From positions 375,263,792-375,327,791 of the forward strand of contig NC_053035.3 in the NCBI RefSeq assembly GCF_002575655.3: a stretch of 64,000 nucleotides of DNA. Reading direction: 5' to 3'. Numbering within the stretch: position 1 is the stretch's first letter; the number at the start of each line of letters is the position of its first letter. Below the pieces are notes generated by a model. The model worked only from the letters and a program-made list of their open reading frames with translations. It was not told where the DNA came from and searched no databases. The DNA comes from Aegilops tauschii subsp. strangulata. Taxonomy: Eukaryota; Streptophyta; Magnoliopsida; Poales; Poaceae. A program made the position numbers and the translations under genes. Shown piece after piece: positions 1 through 11,184 of this stretch.

Positions 1-171
1 CAGCCGGCACATCTTCATCACCAATGACTTTGATCGCGTCCAATGCCAGTGGATCCTCAACTTCAAGCATGGGGCTCCCAAACTCGCAAGCCCTGGCCTT
101 AGAAAAGGTGGCTATGTCATCGGAACCATCGGTACCTCCCCCGGCCATGCATTATCCGACTAGTTTCACCC
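1..171 (+). other. Left flank of the host gypsy remnant, with an open frame
   Basis: This is the only stretch left of the first retrotransposon. One plus-strand frame is open from the window edge to a TAG at about 161, some 53 codons, with no domain that I recognise. The TSD CACCC at 167-171 and 6431-6435 shows that it was contiguous with the sequence at 6436 before the family-S insertion, so it probably belongs to the same old gag-bearing element or its immediate flank. It could also be a chance open frame. Confidence 0.4.
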
Positions 172-1766
172 TGCTACCTCTTGAGCTTGCGTTGGTTTTT
201 CCCTTGAAGAGGAAAGGGTGATGCAGCAAAGTAGAGTAATTATTTCCCTCGGCTTTTGAGAACAAGGTTTCAATCCAGTAGGAGACAACACGCAAGTCAC
301 CGAATACCTGCACAAACAAGCACCAACTTGCACCCAACGTGATAAAGGGGTTGTCAATCCCTTCACGGTTATTTGCAAAGTGAGATCTGATACAGATGGA
401 TAAACGATACAGTAATATTTTTGGTATTTTTGTTTACGGAACGGAAAGTAAAAGATTGCAAAGTATGGAACAGCGACATAAATTGGCAAGTTGACGGGAA
501 ACTAATATGATGTAAAATAGACCCGAGGGTCATAGGTTTCACTAGAGACTTCTCTCAAGATAAGAATTATTACGGTGGGTGAACAAATTACTACCGAGCA
601 ATTGATAGAACAACGCAAAGTTATGAAGATATCTAAGGCAATGATCATGAATATAGGCATCACGTCCGTGTCTAGTAGACCGAAACGATTCTGCATCTAC
701 TACTATTACTCCACACATCGACCGCTATCCAACATGCATCTAGAGTATTAAGTTCATAAAGAACGGAGTAACGTATTAAGCAAGATGACATGATGTAGAG
801 GAATTAACTCAAGCAATATGATGAAAACCCCATCTTTTTGTCCTCGATGGCAACAATACAATACGGGCCTTGCTGCCCCTATTGTCACTGGGAAAGGACA
901 ACGCAAGATTGAACCCAAAGCTAAGCACTTCTCCCATTGCAAGAAAAACCAATCTAGTTGGCCAAACTAAATCGATAGTTCGAAGAGACTTGCAAAGATA
1001 TCAAATCATGCATATAAAAATTCAGAGAAGATTCAAATACTATTCATAGACAAGCTGATCATAAATCCATAATTCATTGGATCTCGACAAACACATCGCA
1101 AAAGAGTATTACATCGAATAGATCTCCAAGAACATCGACGAGAACATGGTATTGAGAATCAAAGAGAGAGAAGAAGCCATCTAGCTACTAGCTATGGACC
1201 CGTAGGTCTGTGGTAAACTACTCACGCTTCATCAGAGAGGCAATGGTGTTGGTGTAGAAGCCCTCCGTGATCGAATCCCCCTCCGGAAGGACGCCGGAAA
1301 AGGCCCCAAGATGGGATCTCATGGGTACAGAAGGTTGCGGCGGTGGAAAATTGGTTTCGTGGCTCCCCGGAAGTTTTTGGGGTATAAGAGTATATATAGG
1401 AGGAAGATCTAGGTCAGGGGGTCACCGAGGGGCCCACAAGGTTGGGGGCGCGCCCTACCCCCTAGGCACGCCCCCACCCTTGTGGATGCCTCGTGGCTCT
1501 TCTGACTTGCACTCCAAGTCTCTTGGGTGTCTTTTGGTCCAAGAAAAATCATCACGAAAGTTTTATTCCGTTTGGACTCCATTTGGTATTCCTTTTCTAC
1601 GAAACTCAAAAACAAGGAAAAAACAGGAACTGGCACTGGGCTCTAGGTTAATAGGTTAGTCTCAAAAATCATATAAAATAGCATATTAATGCATATAAAA
1701 TATCCAAAACAGATAATATAATAGCATGGAACAATCAAAAATTATAGATACGTTGGAGATGTATCA
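172..1766 (-). repeat. 3' LTR of S1 (1.6 kb)
   Basis: On the minus strand it runs from TGATACATCTCC (ending at 1766) to GAGGTAGCA (starting at 172). It matches the solo LTRs at 7697-9277 and 44634-46209 along its whole length. A TATA-like TATATATA lies near 1390 on the minus strand, at the position shared by the other copies. The many short open frames inside it are not genes. Confidence 0.88.
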
Positions 1767-4409
1767 AGCATCCCCAAGCTTAATTCCTGCTCGTCCTCGA
1801 GTAGGTAAATGATAAAAAACGAATTTTTTTATGTGGAATGCTACCTAACATATTTATCCATGTAATTCTCTTTATTGTGGCATGAATGTTCAGATCCGTA
1901 AGATTCAAAACAAAAGTTTAATATTGACATAAAACAATAATACTTCAAGCATACTAACAAAATAATTATGTCTTCTCAAAATAACATGGCCAAGGAAAGC
2001 TTATCCCTACAAAATCATATAGTCTGGCTATGCTCTATTTCATCACACAAAATATTTAAATCATGCACAACCCCGATGACAAGCCAAGCAATTGTTTCAT
2101 ACTTTTGATGTTTTCAAACTTTTTCAACTTTCACGCAATACGTGAGCGTGAGCCATGGACATAGCACTATAGGTGGAATAGAATGTGGTTGTGAAAAAGA
2201 CAAAAGGAGGGAGATAGTCTCACATCAACTAGGCGTATCAACGGGCTATGGAGATGCCCATTAATAGATATCAATGTGAGTGAGTAGGGATTGCCATGCA
2301 ACGGATGCATCCAACTTGCTTGCTCACGAAGACCTAGGGCAATTTGAGGAAGCCCATCATGAAGATCATGGTGCTACTTCGAAGCACAAGTGTGGTAAAA
2401 GGATAGTAACATTGTCCCTTCTCTTTTTTCTCTCATTTTTTTATTGGCCCTTCTTTCATTTTTTGGCCTCTTTTTATTATTATATTTTCGTCCGGAGTCT
2501 CATCCTGACTTGTGGGGGAATCATAGTCTTCATATCCTTTCCTCACATGGAACAATGCCCTAATAATGAAGATCATCACACTTTTATTTACTTATTCTAG
2601 CATAGTCTTCATATCCTTTCCTCACATAGTCTTCATATCCTTTCCTCACATGGGACAATGCCCTAATAATGCCACAAATACGATGTCAACACATGATAAT
2701 GCAAAGCAATATGACAATGATGATGCGTGTCATAATAAACGGAACAGTGGAAAGTTGCATGGCAATATATCTCGGAATGGATATGGAAATGTCATAATAG
2801 GTAGGTATGGTGGCTGTTTTGCGGAAGGATATATGGTGGGTTTATGGCACCGGCGAAAGTTGTGCGGTACAAGAGAGGCTAGCAATGGCGGAGAGGTGAG
2901 AGTGTGTATAATCCATGGACTCAATATTAGTCATAAAGAACTCACATACTTATTGCAAAAATCTATTAGTCATCGAAACAAAGTACTACGCGCATGCTCC
3001 TAGGGGAATAGATTGGTAGGAAAAGACCATCGCTCATCCCCGGCCGCCACTCATAAGGAAGACACTCAAAAAATAAATCATGTTCCGACTTCATCACATA
3101 ACGGTTCACCATGCGTGCATGCTACGGGACACACAAATTTTAACACTAGTATTTCTCAAATTCACAACTACTCACTAGCATGACTCTAATATCTCCATCT
3201 TCATATCTCAAAACAATCATAAGGAATGAAACTTCTCATAGTATTCAATGCACTTTATATGAAAGTTTTTATTATATCCCTCTTGGATGCCTATCATATT
3301 AGGACGAATTTTATAACCAAAGCAAATTACCATGCTGTTTAGAGACTCTTGAAATAATATAAGTGAAGTGCGAGAGTTCATCAATTTCTATAAAATAAAA
3401 CCACCGCCGTGCTCTAAAAAGATATAAGTGAAGCACTAGAGCAAATTTGCCTAGCTCAAAAGATATAAGTGAAGCACATAGAGTATTCTAATAAATCACG
3501 ATTCATGTGTGTCTCTCTCAAAAGGTGTGTACAGCAAGGATGATTGTGGCAAACTAAAAGCAAAGACTCAAATCATACAAGACGCTCCAAGCAAAACACA
3601 TATCATGTGGTGAATAAAATTATAGCCTCAATTAAAGTTACTGATAGACGAAAACGAAAGAGGGGATGCCTTCCCGGGGATCCCCAAGCTTAGGCTCTTG
3701 ACATCCTTGAATATTATCTTGGTGTGCCTTTGGCATACCCAAGCTTAGGCTCTTGCCACCCCTTATTCCATAGTCCATCAAATCCTTACCCAAAACTTGA
3801 AAACTTCACAACACAAAACTCAACAGAAAATCTCGTAAGCTCCGTTAGTATAAGAAAATAAATCACCACTTTTGGTACTGTTGTGAACTCATTCTTTATT
3901 TATATTGGTGTAATATCTACTGTATTCCAACTTTTCCATGGTTCATACCCCCCGATACTAGCCATAGATGCATCAAAATAAGCAAACAACACACGAAAAA
4001 CAGAATCTGTAAAAAACAGAACAACCTGTAGTAATCTGAATAGTTCGCATACTTCTATAACTCCAAAATTCCTGAAAAATTAGGAAGTCCTAGTAAATTT
4101 GTATATCAATCTACTGTAAAAAATTCAGGATTTTATCACGCTTTTTCTGTGATTTTAAACAATTCTGGGACTGAGCGCAAATTTCTGTCTTTTTCAGCAA
4201 GATCAAATCAACTATTACCGTAAGCTATCCCAAAGGTCTTACTTGGCACAAACACTAATTAAAACACAAAACCACATCTAACCAGAGGCTAGATGATTTA
4301 TTCAAAGCAAAACAGAACCTAAAAAGCAAAAACATAAAATAAAATTGGGTTGCCTCCCAACAAGTGCTATCATTTAACGCCCTTAACTAGGCATAAAACA
4401 CGAATATAT
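1767..4409 (-). other. Non-coding interior of S1
   Basis: AT-rich DNA with no convincing reading frame on either strand. At the LTR edge it carries the purine-rich GGAATTAAGCTTGGGGATGC on the minus strand, which fits the polypurine tract that primes plus-strand synthesis. Further in are two more AAGCTTGGG blocks (around 3685-3755), short GCTTCACTTATATC repeats (about 3355-3490), and several blocks that also occur in the interior of element W. The shared blocks show that families S and W have a common non-coding backbone. Confidence 0.65.
2522..2665. repeat. Three copies of a 27-bp unit
   Basis: The unit beginning CATAGTCTTCATATCC occurs at 2522-2548, 2601-2627 and 2625-2651, and a flanking ACAATGCCCTAATAATG is repeated too. 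It is a local tandem duplication in the interior of S1 with no coding content. Confidence 0.7.
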
Positions 4410-5261
4410 CTAAGTATAGTCGTAATAATGATAAGGTAGATCTCGAAAACTCATCTCATACTCCCTACGTTCAGCAACAAGTTTTCTTTGTGGCAAGCAA
4501 AAGTAATCAAAAGGGCTAAATTTAATAGGATAAGAACCCCCAAGATTGATTTCGGGAGGAATTGGTTCCTCCTTCAGCCCTTCGTATTGTATGACCAATT
4601 CATCATTATAAGCATTCTTTTGGCAAAAAGTCATTAGTTTGTGTCCAAGAGAGAAACCTAAACCGTTGTTTTGAATAGCAAAATCATCATTAAGCTCAAA
4701 AATCTTATTGACTAAAACATCGGTAGGAACCCTTTTTCTTAAATTTTCGTTATAAGCAACATGATCTAAAGACCGTAAACGCATTGTATCCTCTTGATTA
4801 AAGAGAATTCCCTCTATGGGAGGGCGACCACCATCTACTTCACAGTGAGCGAAAATTTCACTAGCTTCTTTCATAATAAATCTAAACTCATGAGCTAGGA
4901 ATATAGTTGCGGCGCGCTTAACAGAAGAATGCTCAATATTAGAAAACTCTAGAAAAATCCTTTGTATGGACGGATGCAGGTGAACAAATTGTCTTTCAAG
5001 TTCAACAACAAGCAAAGATATAGCATCCACAAGGCTACTAGTTTTATGGAGGATAGATCCACCCATAGTGGGGAATGCATCGGCACAAGTAAAGAAATCT
5101 TGAATAACCCCCTTTCCAATAATGTTTCCGCTACCTATGCGGAATTTCTTAGCGTGCAAAATAGTAGTTTCTTCATGTGGAGCAGAATTAGCAAAAGCAT
5201 CAAAGTTTCCCCCATCGTTACTACTATCCTTTTCAATAAAAGCCTCCCCAGTTTCAGACAT
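4410..5261 (-). CDS. Intact ORF of a family-S element, 283 aa, function unknown
   Basis: The only long open frame of S1, starting about 170 bp downstream of the primer binding site, where gag would normally sit. The protein starts MSETGEAF, is acidic near the N-terminus, mostly helical in composition, and ends in a Tyr-rich tail (residues about 270-283). I see no zinc knuckle, no protease DTG/DSG, no RT YxDD and no integrase motif. It could be a diverged gag (capsid) or a protein used for packaging. It lacks stops or frameshifts although the flanking 5' LTR is rearranged. It does not resemble the ORF of element W by eye, although the non-coding parts of the two are related. Confidence is high that it is an element ORF and low for any function. 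Confidence 0.6.
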   Translation of the reverse strand: MSETGEAFIEKDSSNDGGNFDAFANSAPHEETTILHAKKFRIGSGNIIGKGVIQDFFTCADAFPTMGGSILHKTSSLVDAISLLVVELERQFVHLHPSIQRIFLEFSNIEHSSVKRAATIFLAHEFRFIMKEASEIFAHCEVDGGRPPIEGILFNQEDTMRLRSLDHVAYNENLRKRVPTDVLVNKIFELNDDFAIQNNGLGFSLGHKLMTFCQKNAYNDELVIQYEGLKEEPIPPEINLGGSYPIKFSPFDYFCLPQRKLVAERREYEMSFRDLPYHYYDYT

Positions 5262-5432
5262 GGTGGCGGCAAACGGAGAAGTCGAACGGAAGAGGGGCGA
5301 AGAAAAGGCTAATCTTTTCGAAAATCATTTTAGAAGTGGGGGAGAGGAAAATGAGAGGCAAATGACAAATAATGTAATGCGAGGGATGAGAGTTTATGAT
5401 GGGTACGTGGTATGTCTTGACTTGGCGTAGAT

Positions 5433-5451
5433 CTCCCCGGCAACGGCGCCA
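5433..5451 (-). other. Primer binding site, tRNA-Asp type (S1)
   Basis: On the minus strand the sequence reads TGGCGCCGTTGCCGGGGAG, complementary to the 3' end of tRNA-Asp as used by many plant gypsy elements. It lies 11 bp from the LTR end. The same 18-mer is present in W at 12489-12506. Confidence 0.9.
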
Positions 5452-5462
5452 TACATTCTTCC

Positions 5463-5799
5463 TGCTACCTCTTGAGCTTGCGTTGCTTTTTCCCTTGAAG
5501 AGGAAAGGGCTTTCGTGGTGGCCTCGGGACTCTTCTCGCCCACCTCCGGTACTCCGTGGGCTTCTTCTGGTCCAAAAATGATCTCCGTTAAATTTTAGCT
5601 CAATTGGACTCCGTTTGGTTTTCCTTTTCTACAAGACTCAAAAACAAGGAAAAAAACAGAAACTGGCACTGGGCTCTAGGTTAATAGGTTAGTCCCAAAA
5701 ATCATATAAAATAGCATATAAATGCATATAAAACATCCACGATTGATAATATAATAGCATGGAACAATCAAAAATTATAGATACGTTGGAGACGTATCA
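5463..5799 (-). repeat. Short, internally deleted LTR piece of S1
   Basis: It starts with the usual LTR end (TGCTACCTCTTGAGC on the + strand), then jumps after about 46 bp into a segment whose sequence differs from the other S LTRs, and closes with the full LTR start (GATACGTTGGAGACGTATCA at 5780-5799). It is an LTR of about 337 bp, either a deletion derivative or a piece from another subfamily. Confidence 0.7.
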
Positions 5800-6430
5800 T
5801 AGATCTCCAAGAACATCGAGGAGAACATGATATTGAGAATCAAAGAGAGAGAAGAAGCAATCTAGCTACCAGCTATGGACCCGTAGGTCTGTGGTAAACT
5901 ACTCATGCTTCATCGGAGAGGCAATGGTGTTGGTGTAGAAGCCCTCCGTGATTGAATCCCCCTCCGGCAGGACGCCGAAAAAGTCCCCAAGATGGGATCT
6001 CATGGGTACGGAAGGTTGCGGCGGTGGAAAAGTGGTTTCGTGGCTCCCCTGGAAGTTTTTGCAGTATAAGAGTATATATAGGAGGAAGATCTGGGTCAGG
6101 GGGTCATCGAGGGGCCCACAAGGTTGGGGGCCGCGCCCTCCACCCTTGTGGCCGCCTCGTGGCTCTTGTGACTTGCACTCCAAGTCTCCTGGCTGTCTTT
6201 TGGTCCAAGAAAAATCATTGCGAAATTTTTATTCCGTTTGGACTCCATTTGGTATTCCTTTTCTGCGAAACTCAAAAACAAGGAAAAACAGGAACTGGCA
6301 CTGGGCTCTAGGTTAATAGGTTAGCCCAAAAATCATATAAAATAGCATATTAATGCATATAAAACATCCAAAACAGATAATATAATAGCATGGAACAATC
6401 AAAAAGTATAGATACATTGGAGACGTATCA
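5800..6430 (-). repeat. Second truncated LTR piece at the right end of S1
   Basis: It corresponds to about 1120-1766 of the left LTR and ends at the true element boundary before the TSD copy at 6431-6435. The junction at 5799/5800 shares the short string ATAGATCTCC with the intact LTR. This fits illegitimate recombination joining two LTR fragments. Confidence 0.75.
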
Positions 6431-6435
6431 CACCC

Positions 6436-6640
6436 CTCTCGGACTGCCCCTCCCCAAATTTCTACACTCCTGGGGCCGGTCCCTCCGCCCTCGTCGGGGC
6501 AACGATGATGCATCCATCATGACACAAGAGGGGCTAAGATTCTTCCACACTCCCATACAAGGGAGTGACCCCACCACACAGGCCATGGAGGCCCTCTGGC
6601 GGCCACGCCAGTCACCCAACTACAGCTCCAGCATAACACC
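6436..6640 (+). other. Leader in front of the host gag remnant
   Basis: GC-rich sequence of the host element between the S1 insertion site and the gag-like frame. A short open frame continues from it (6390-6683), but I cannot assign it. The boundary between leader and coding sequence is uncertain, because the gag frame is open slightly upstream of its first ATG. Confidence 0.4.
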
Positions 6641-7262
6641 ATGGAGGCTACCGCGCGGGAGGCGCGGTGGCAAGAGACAATGATAAACAAAATGGCGACG
6701 CCGACCCTGATGCTAGCCATGACCATTGACGCCCTCGCGGACTTAGGACGGGAGGCCGACATTCTCAACAACGGGCCCGCAGGCGCCGCCCTACTGCAAA
6801 CACCAGCTCGTAACCTCCAAGCCACTGCGACGCTGGCCAAAAGTCTCAATGAAATGCCAGGGGACCCGAGCCTTCTAGCTAGTCCGAGGAAAGTGATCCA
6901 CAACATAGTAGAGCTCCGGCATAATATGATTCAGTCAAGGCAACGCCTAACCGGCACTGACAACGTCCTCTCAGACACAAGACATGGAACAATTGGTAAG
7001 GCTCAGCATCGAGCACCTCTTTCCTGACATAATCGCCTAGGTTGCCAGCCCGATCTCCAAGGCCACCTCTGAGCTCGTGATATAGAGCGCTATGGCAATA
7101 ACTACGAAGCCTCGGTGCCACGACCATCTTCCCTGACATTTGGCATAGCTCCCCCATGCTCCAGGTACGAGGTCAGCATGCACCCTTTCCCAACACCATT
7201 CATTGTCTGAGGGGTCGAGAAGTACTCCAGTTACTCTAAGATGGACCACTGGCTCAACAACT
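6641..7262 (+). pseudogene. gag: Gypsy gag remnant, N-terminal half
   Basis: The first 129 codons (6641-7027) are open and resemble the helical N-terminal part of plant Ty3/gypsy gag proteins, with segments such as PSLLASPRKVIHNIVE. A frameshift near 7000 follows: LSIEHLFPDIIA is read in another frame and hits a TAG, and later pieces with frame changes lead to MDHWLNN at 7241-7261. There the Angela-type solo LTR interrupts the codon. The frame continues directly at 46867 when the insertion and one CAACT copy are removed. Gag would form the virus-like particle. This copy is dead. The assignment is by family resemblance only. Confidence 0.6.
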
Positions 7263-7441
7263 TGAAGGAAATATACCCTAGAGGCAATAATAAAGTTGTT
7301 ATTTATATTTCCTTATATCATGATAAATGCTTATTATTCTTGCTAGAATTGTATTAATCGGAAACTTGATACATGTGTGAATACATAGACAAAACACAGT
7401 GTCCCTAGTATGCCTCTACTAGACTAGCTCGTTAATCAAAG
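7263..7441 (+). repeat. Solo LTR F2, block 1
   Basis: First 179 bp of the forward copia LTR. Its last five bases, CAAAG (7437-7441), are the target duplication of R2, repeated at 43730-43734. Confidence 0.9.
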
Positions 7442-7696
7442 TGTTGGGGAACGCAGTAATTTCAAAAAAATTCCTACGCACACGCAAGATCCATCTAGGT
7501 GATGCATAGCAACGAGAGGGGAGAGTGTTGTCTACGTACCCTCGTAGACCGAAAGCGGAAGCGTCATGACAACGCGGTTGATGTAGTCGTACGTCTTCAC
7601 GATCCGATCGATCCTAGTACCGAAAGTACGGCACCTCCGCGATCTGCACACGTTCAGCTCGGTGACGTCCCACGAACTCTCGATCCAGCTGAGTGT
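7442..7696 (-). repeat. R2 3' LTR, block 1
   Basis: Starts TGTTGGGGAACGCAG, the reverse of the LTR 3' end, and stops at the family-S solo LTR. The last five bases, AGTGT (7692-7696), are duplicated at 9278-9282. Confidence 0.9.
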
Positions 7697-9277
7697 TGAT
7701 ACGTCTCCAACATATCTATAATTTTTGATTGCTCCATGCTATTATATATTCTGTTTTGGATGTTTAATGGACTTTATTATACACTTTTATATTATTTTTG
7801 GGACTAACCTACTAACCCAAGGCCCAGTGCAAATTGCTATTTTTTTCTATTTCAGTGTTTCGCAGAAAAGGAATATCAAACGGAGTCCAAACGGAATGAA
7901 ACCTTCGGGAGCGTGATTTTTGGAACAAACGTGATCCAGAGGACTTGGAGTGGAGGGCAAGAAATCAATGAGGAGGCCACGAGGCAGGGAGGCGCGCCTC
8001 CCCCCTGGGCGCGCCCCCCACCCTCATCGGCCCCTCGTGGCTCCACCGACCTACTTCTTCCTCCTATATATGCCCATGTACCCCGAAACCATCGAGGAGC
8101 ACCACGAAACCCTATTTCCACCGCCGCAACCTTTTGTACCCGTGAGATCCCATCTTGGGGCCTTTTCCGGCGCTCCGCCGGAGGGGGAATCGATAACGGA
8201 GGGATTCTACATCAACACCATAGCCTCTCCGATGATGTGTGAGTAGTTTACCACATACCTTTGGGTCCATAGTTATTAGCTAGATGGTTTCTTCTATCTC
8301 TTTGGATCTCAATACAAAGTTCTCCTCGATCTTCTTGGAGATCTATTTGATGCAACTCTTTTTGCGGTGTGTTTGTCGAGATCCGATGAATTGTGGGTTT
8401 ATGATCAAGATTAACTATGAACAATATTTGAATATTCTCTAAATTCTTTTATGTATGATTGGTTATCTTTGCAAGACTCTTCGAATTATCAATTTGGTTT
8501 GGCCTACAAGATTGATCTTTCTTGCAATGGGAGAAGTGCTTAGCTTTGGGTTCAATCTTACGTTGCTCGATCCCAGTGACAGAAGGGGAAATGACACGTA
8601 TTGTATTGTTGCCATCGAGGATAAAAAGATGTGGTTTATATCATATTGCTTGAGTTTATCCCTCTACATCATGTCATCTTGCCTAATGCGTTACTCTGTT
8701 CTTATGAACTTAATACTCTAGATGCATGCTGGATAGCGGTCGATGTGGGAAGTAATAGTAGTAGATGCAGGCAGGAGTCGGTCTACTTGTCGCGGACGTG
8801 GGGCCTATCTACATGATCATGCCTAGATATTCTCATAATTATGCACTTTTCTATCAATTGCTCGACAGTAATTTGTTCACCCACCGTAATACTTATGCTA
8901 TCTTGAGAGAAGCCACTAGTGAAACCTATGGCCCCCGGGTCTATTTTCCATCATATTAATCTTCCGTCAACTAGCTATTTCTTTCGCCGTTTATTTTGCA
9001 ATCTTTACTTTTAATCTTTATCATAAAAATACCAAAAATATTATCTTATCATCTCTATCAGATCTCACTTTTGCAAGTGGCCGTGAAGGGATTGACAACC
9101 CCTTTATCGCATTGGTTGCAAGGTTCTTATTTGTTTGTGTAGGTACGAGGGACTTGCATGTGGCCTCCTACTGGATTGATACCTTGGTTCTCAAAAACTG
9201 AGGGAAATACTTACGCTACTTTGCTGCATCACCCTTTCCTCTTCAAGGGAAAACCAACGCATGCTCAAGAGGTAGCA
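7697..9277 (+). mobile_element. Family-S solo LTR, forward (1581 bp)
   Basis: A complete LTR from TGATACGTCTCC to GAGGTAGCA with flanking TSD AGTGT (7692-7696 and 9278-9282) and no internal sequence. It is therefore a solo LTR. A TATA-like CTATATATG lies at 8064-8072, with the likely transcription start shortly downstream. Short open frames inside it are also found in other copies and do not code for proteins. Confidence 0.92.
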
Positions 9278-9282
9278 AGTGT

Positions 9283-9402
9283 CGAGGGACAGCTTCATCG
9301 GCACGACGGTGTGATGACGGTGATGATGAATCTACCGGCGCAGGGCTTCGCCTAAGCACTACGATAATATGACCGAGGTGGATTATGGTGGAGGGGGGCA
9401 CC
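9283..9402 (-). repeat. R2 3' LTR, block 2
   Basis: 120 bp matching 42275-42393 of the intact R2 LTR. It ends with GCACC (9398-9402), the target duplication of element W, which is repeated at 35574-35578. Confidence 0.88.
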
Positions 9403-9890
9403 TGATACGTCTTCGTCGTATCTATAATTTTTTATTGTTCCATGCCAATATTATACAACTTTCATATACTCTTGGCAACTTTTTATACTATTTATGGGAC
9501 TAACATATTGATCCAGTGCCCAGTGCCAGTTCCTGTTTGTTGCATGTTTTTTGTTTCGCAGAAAACCCATATCAAACGGAGTCCAAAAGGGATAAAAACT
9601 GACGGAGATTTTTTTGGAATATTTATGATTTTTGGGAAGAAGAATCAACGCGAGATGATGCCCGAGGGGGCCACGAGGCAGGGAGGCGCGCCCCTGACCC
9701 TCGTGGACACCCCGTAAGGCGGTTGGAGCCCTTCTTTCGCCGCAAGAAAGCTAATTTCCGGATAGAGATCGTGTCCAAAATTCAGCCCAATCGGAGTTAC
9801 GGATGTCCGGTTATAAGAGAAACGGTGAAAGGGCAAAATCCAGAACGCAGAAACAGAGAGAGACAGAGAGATAGATCTAATCTCGGAGGG
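9403..9890 (+). repeat. Truncated outer 5' LTR of W
   Basis: First 488 bp of the W LTR. It stops inside GGAGGGGCT, and the next base continues in the interior at GCTAGCC. The shared GCT at the joint is a microhomology typical of a deletion. Confidence 0.88.
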
Positions 9891-11184
9891 GCTAGCCTCT
9901 TCGGTACCATGCATTGCCCTTTCTCACCTCGAGAGTTGGTGCAAACTTCGCCGGTGCATCCAAACCCTGTGATACGATACGCTCTATCACACATAAGCCT
10001 CATTATATTTTCCTCAAAACAGCCACCATACTTACCTATCATGGCATTTCCATAGCCATTTCGAGATATATTGCCATGCAACTTCCATCATCATCATATA
10101 CATGACTTGAGCATTTATTGTCATATTGCTTTGCATGATCGTAAGATAGCTAGCATGATGTTTTCATGGCTTGTCCATTTTTTGATGTCATTACTACGCT
10201 AGATCATTGCGCATCTCGGTACACCGCCGGAGGCATTCATATAGAGTCATATCTTTGTTCTAGTATCGAGTTGTAATATCGAGTTGTAAGTAAATAAAAG
10301 TGTGATGATCATCATTATTAGAGCATTGCCCCAAAAAAAAGAGGGAGAGGCCAAAGAAGCCTAAATAAAAAAGGGGGCCAAAGAAGCCCGCCAAAAAAAG
10401 GGGGCAATGTTACTATCCTTTTACCACACTTGTGCTTCAAAGTAGCACCATGTTCTTTATATAGAGAGTCTCTTGAGTTATCACTTTCATATACTAGTGG
10501 GAATTTTCATTATAGAACTTGGCTTGTATATTCCGATGATGGGCTTCCTCAAATGCCCGAGGTCTTCATGAGCAAGCAAGTTGGATGCACACCCACTTAG
10601 TTTCCAGTTTGAACTTTCATACACTTATAGCTCTTAGTGCATCCATTGCATGGCAATCCCTACTCCTCACATTGACATCAATTGATGGGCATCTCCATAG
10701 CCCATTGATTAGCCGCGTCGATGTGAGAGTTTCTCCTTTTTGTCTTCTCCACACAACCTCCATCATCATATTCTATTCCACCCATAGTGCTATATCCATG
10801 GCTTGCGCTTATGTATTGCGTGAGGGTTGAAAAGGCTGAAGCGCGTTAAAAAGTATGAACCAATTGCTCGGCTTGTCATCGGGGCTGTGCATGATGTGAA
10901 TATTTTGTGTGGTGAAGATGGAGCATAGCCAGACTATATGATTTTGTAGGGATAAATTTTTTGGCCATGTTATTTTGAAAAGACATGATTGCTTTATTAG
11001 TATGCTTGAAGTATTATTGTCTTAATGTCAAATGATAGACTATTGCTTTGAATCACTCGTGTCTTAATATTCATGCCATGTAGATTACATGATCAAGATT
11101 ATGCTAGGTAGCATTCCACATAAAAAATTATCTTTTTTATCATTTACCTACTCGAGGACGAGCAGGAATTAAGCTTGGGGATGC
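9891..11184 (+). repeat. Extra copy of the 3' interior of W (1294 bp)
   Basis: Collinear with 32767-34060, which is also 1294 bp long, with only scattered differences by eye. It has no coding content. It includes the purine-rich block with two GGCCAAAGAAGCC-like units (10337-10400) and ends with GGAATTAAGCTTGGGGATGC, the polypurine tract in front of the next LTR. Confidence 0.88.

Larger units (their letters stand above)
172..6430 (-). mobile_element. Family-S LTR retrotransposon S1 (Sabrina-like, Ty3/gypsy type, non-autonomous), reversed
   Basis: An element lying on the minus strand, bounded by the 5-bp target duplication CACCC (167-171 and 6431-6435). In element order it has a rearranged 5' LTR (5463-6430), an Asp-tRNA primer site (5433-5451), one open reading frame (4410-5261), a long non-coding interior and a 3' LTR (172-1766). 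LTR ends are TGATACRTCTCC and GAGGTAGCA, the type common in Triticeae genomes. No protease, RT, RNase H or integrase is visible, so mobilisation would need proteins from another element. The name Sabrina-like is recognition from memory and should be confirmed against a Triticeae repeat library. Confidence 0.85.

Noticed and set aside
5463..5799. A MITE or other small DNA transposon
   Set aside because: Both ends are LTR ends of family S and there is no own target duplication or terminal inverted repeat beyond the LTR ends.
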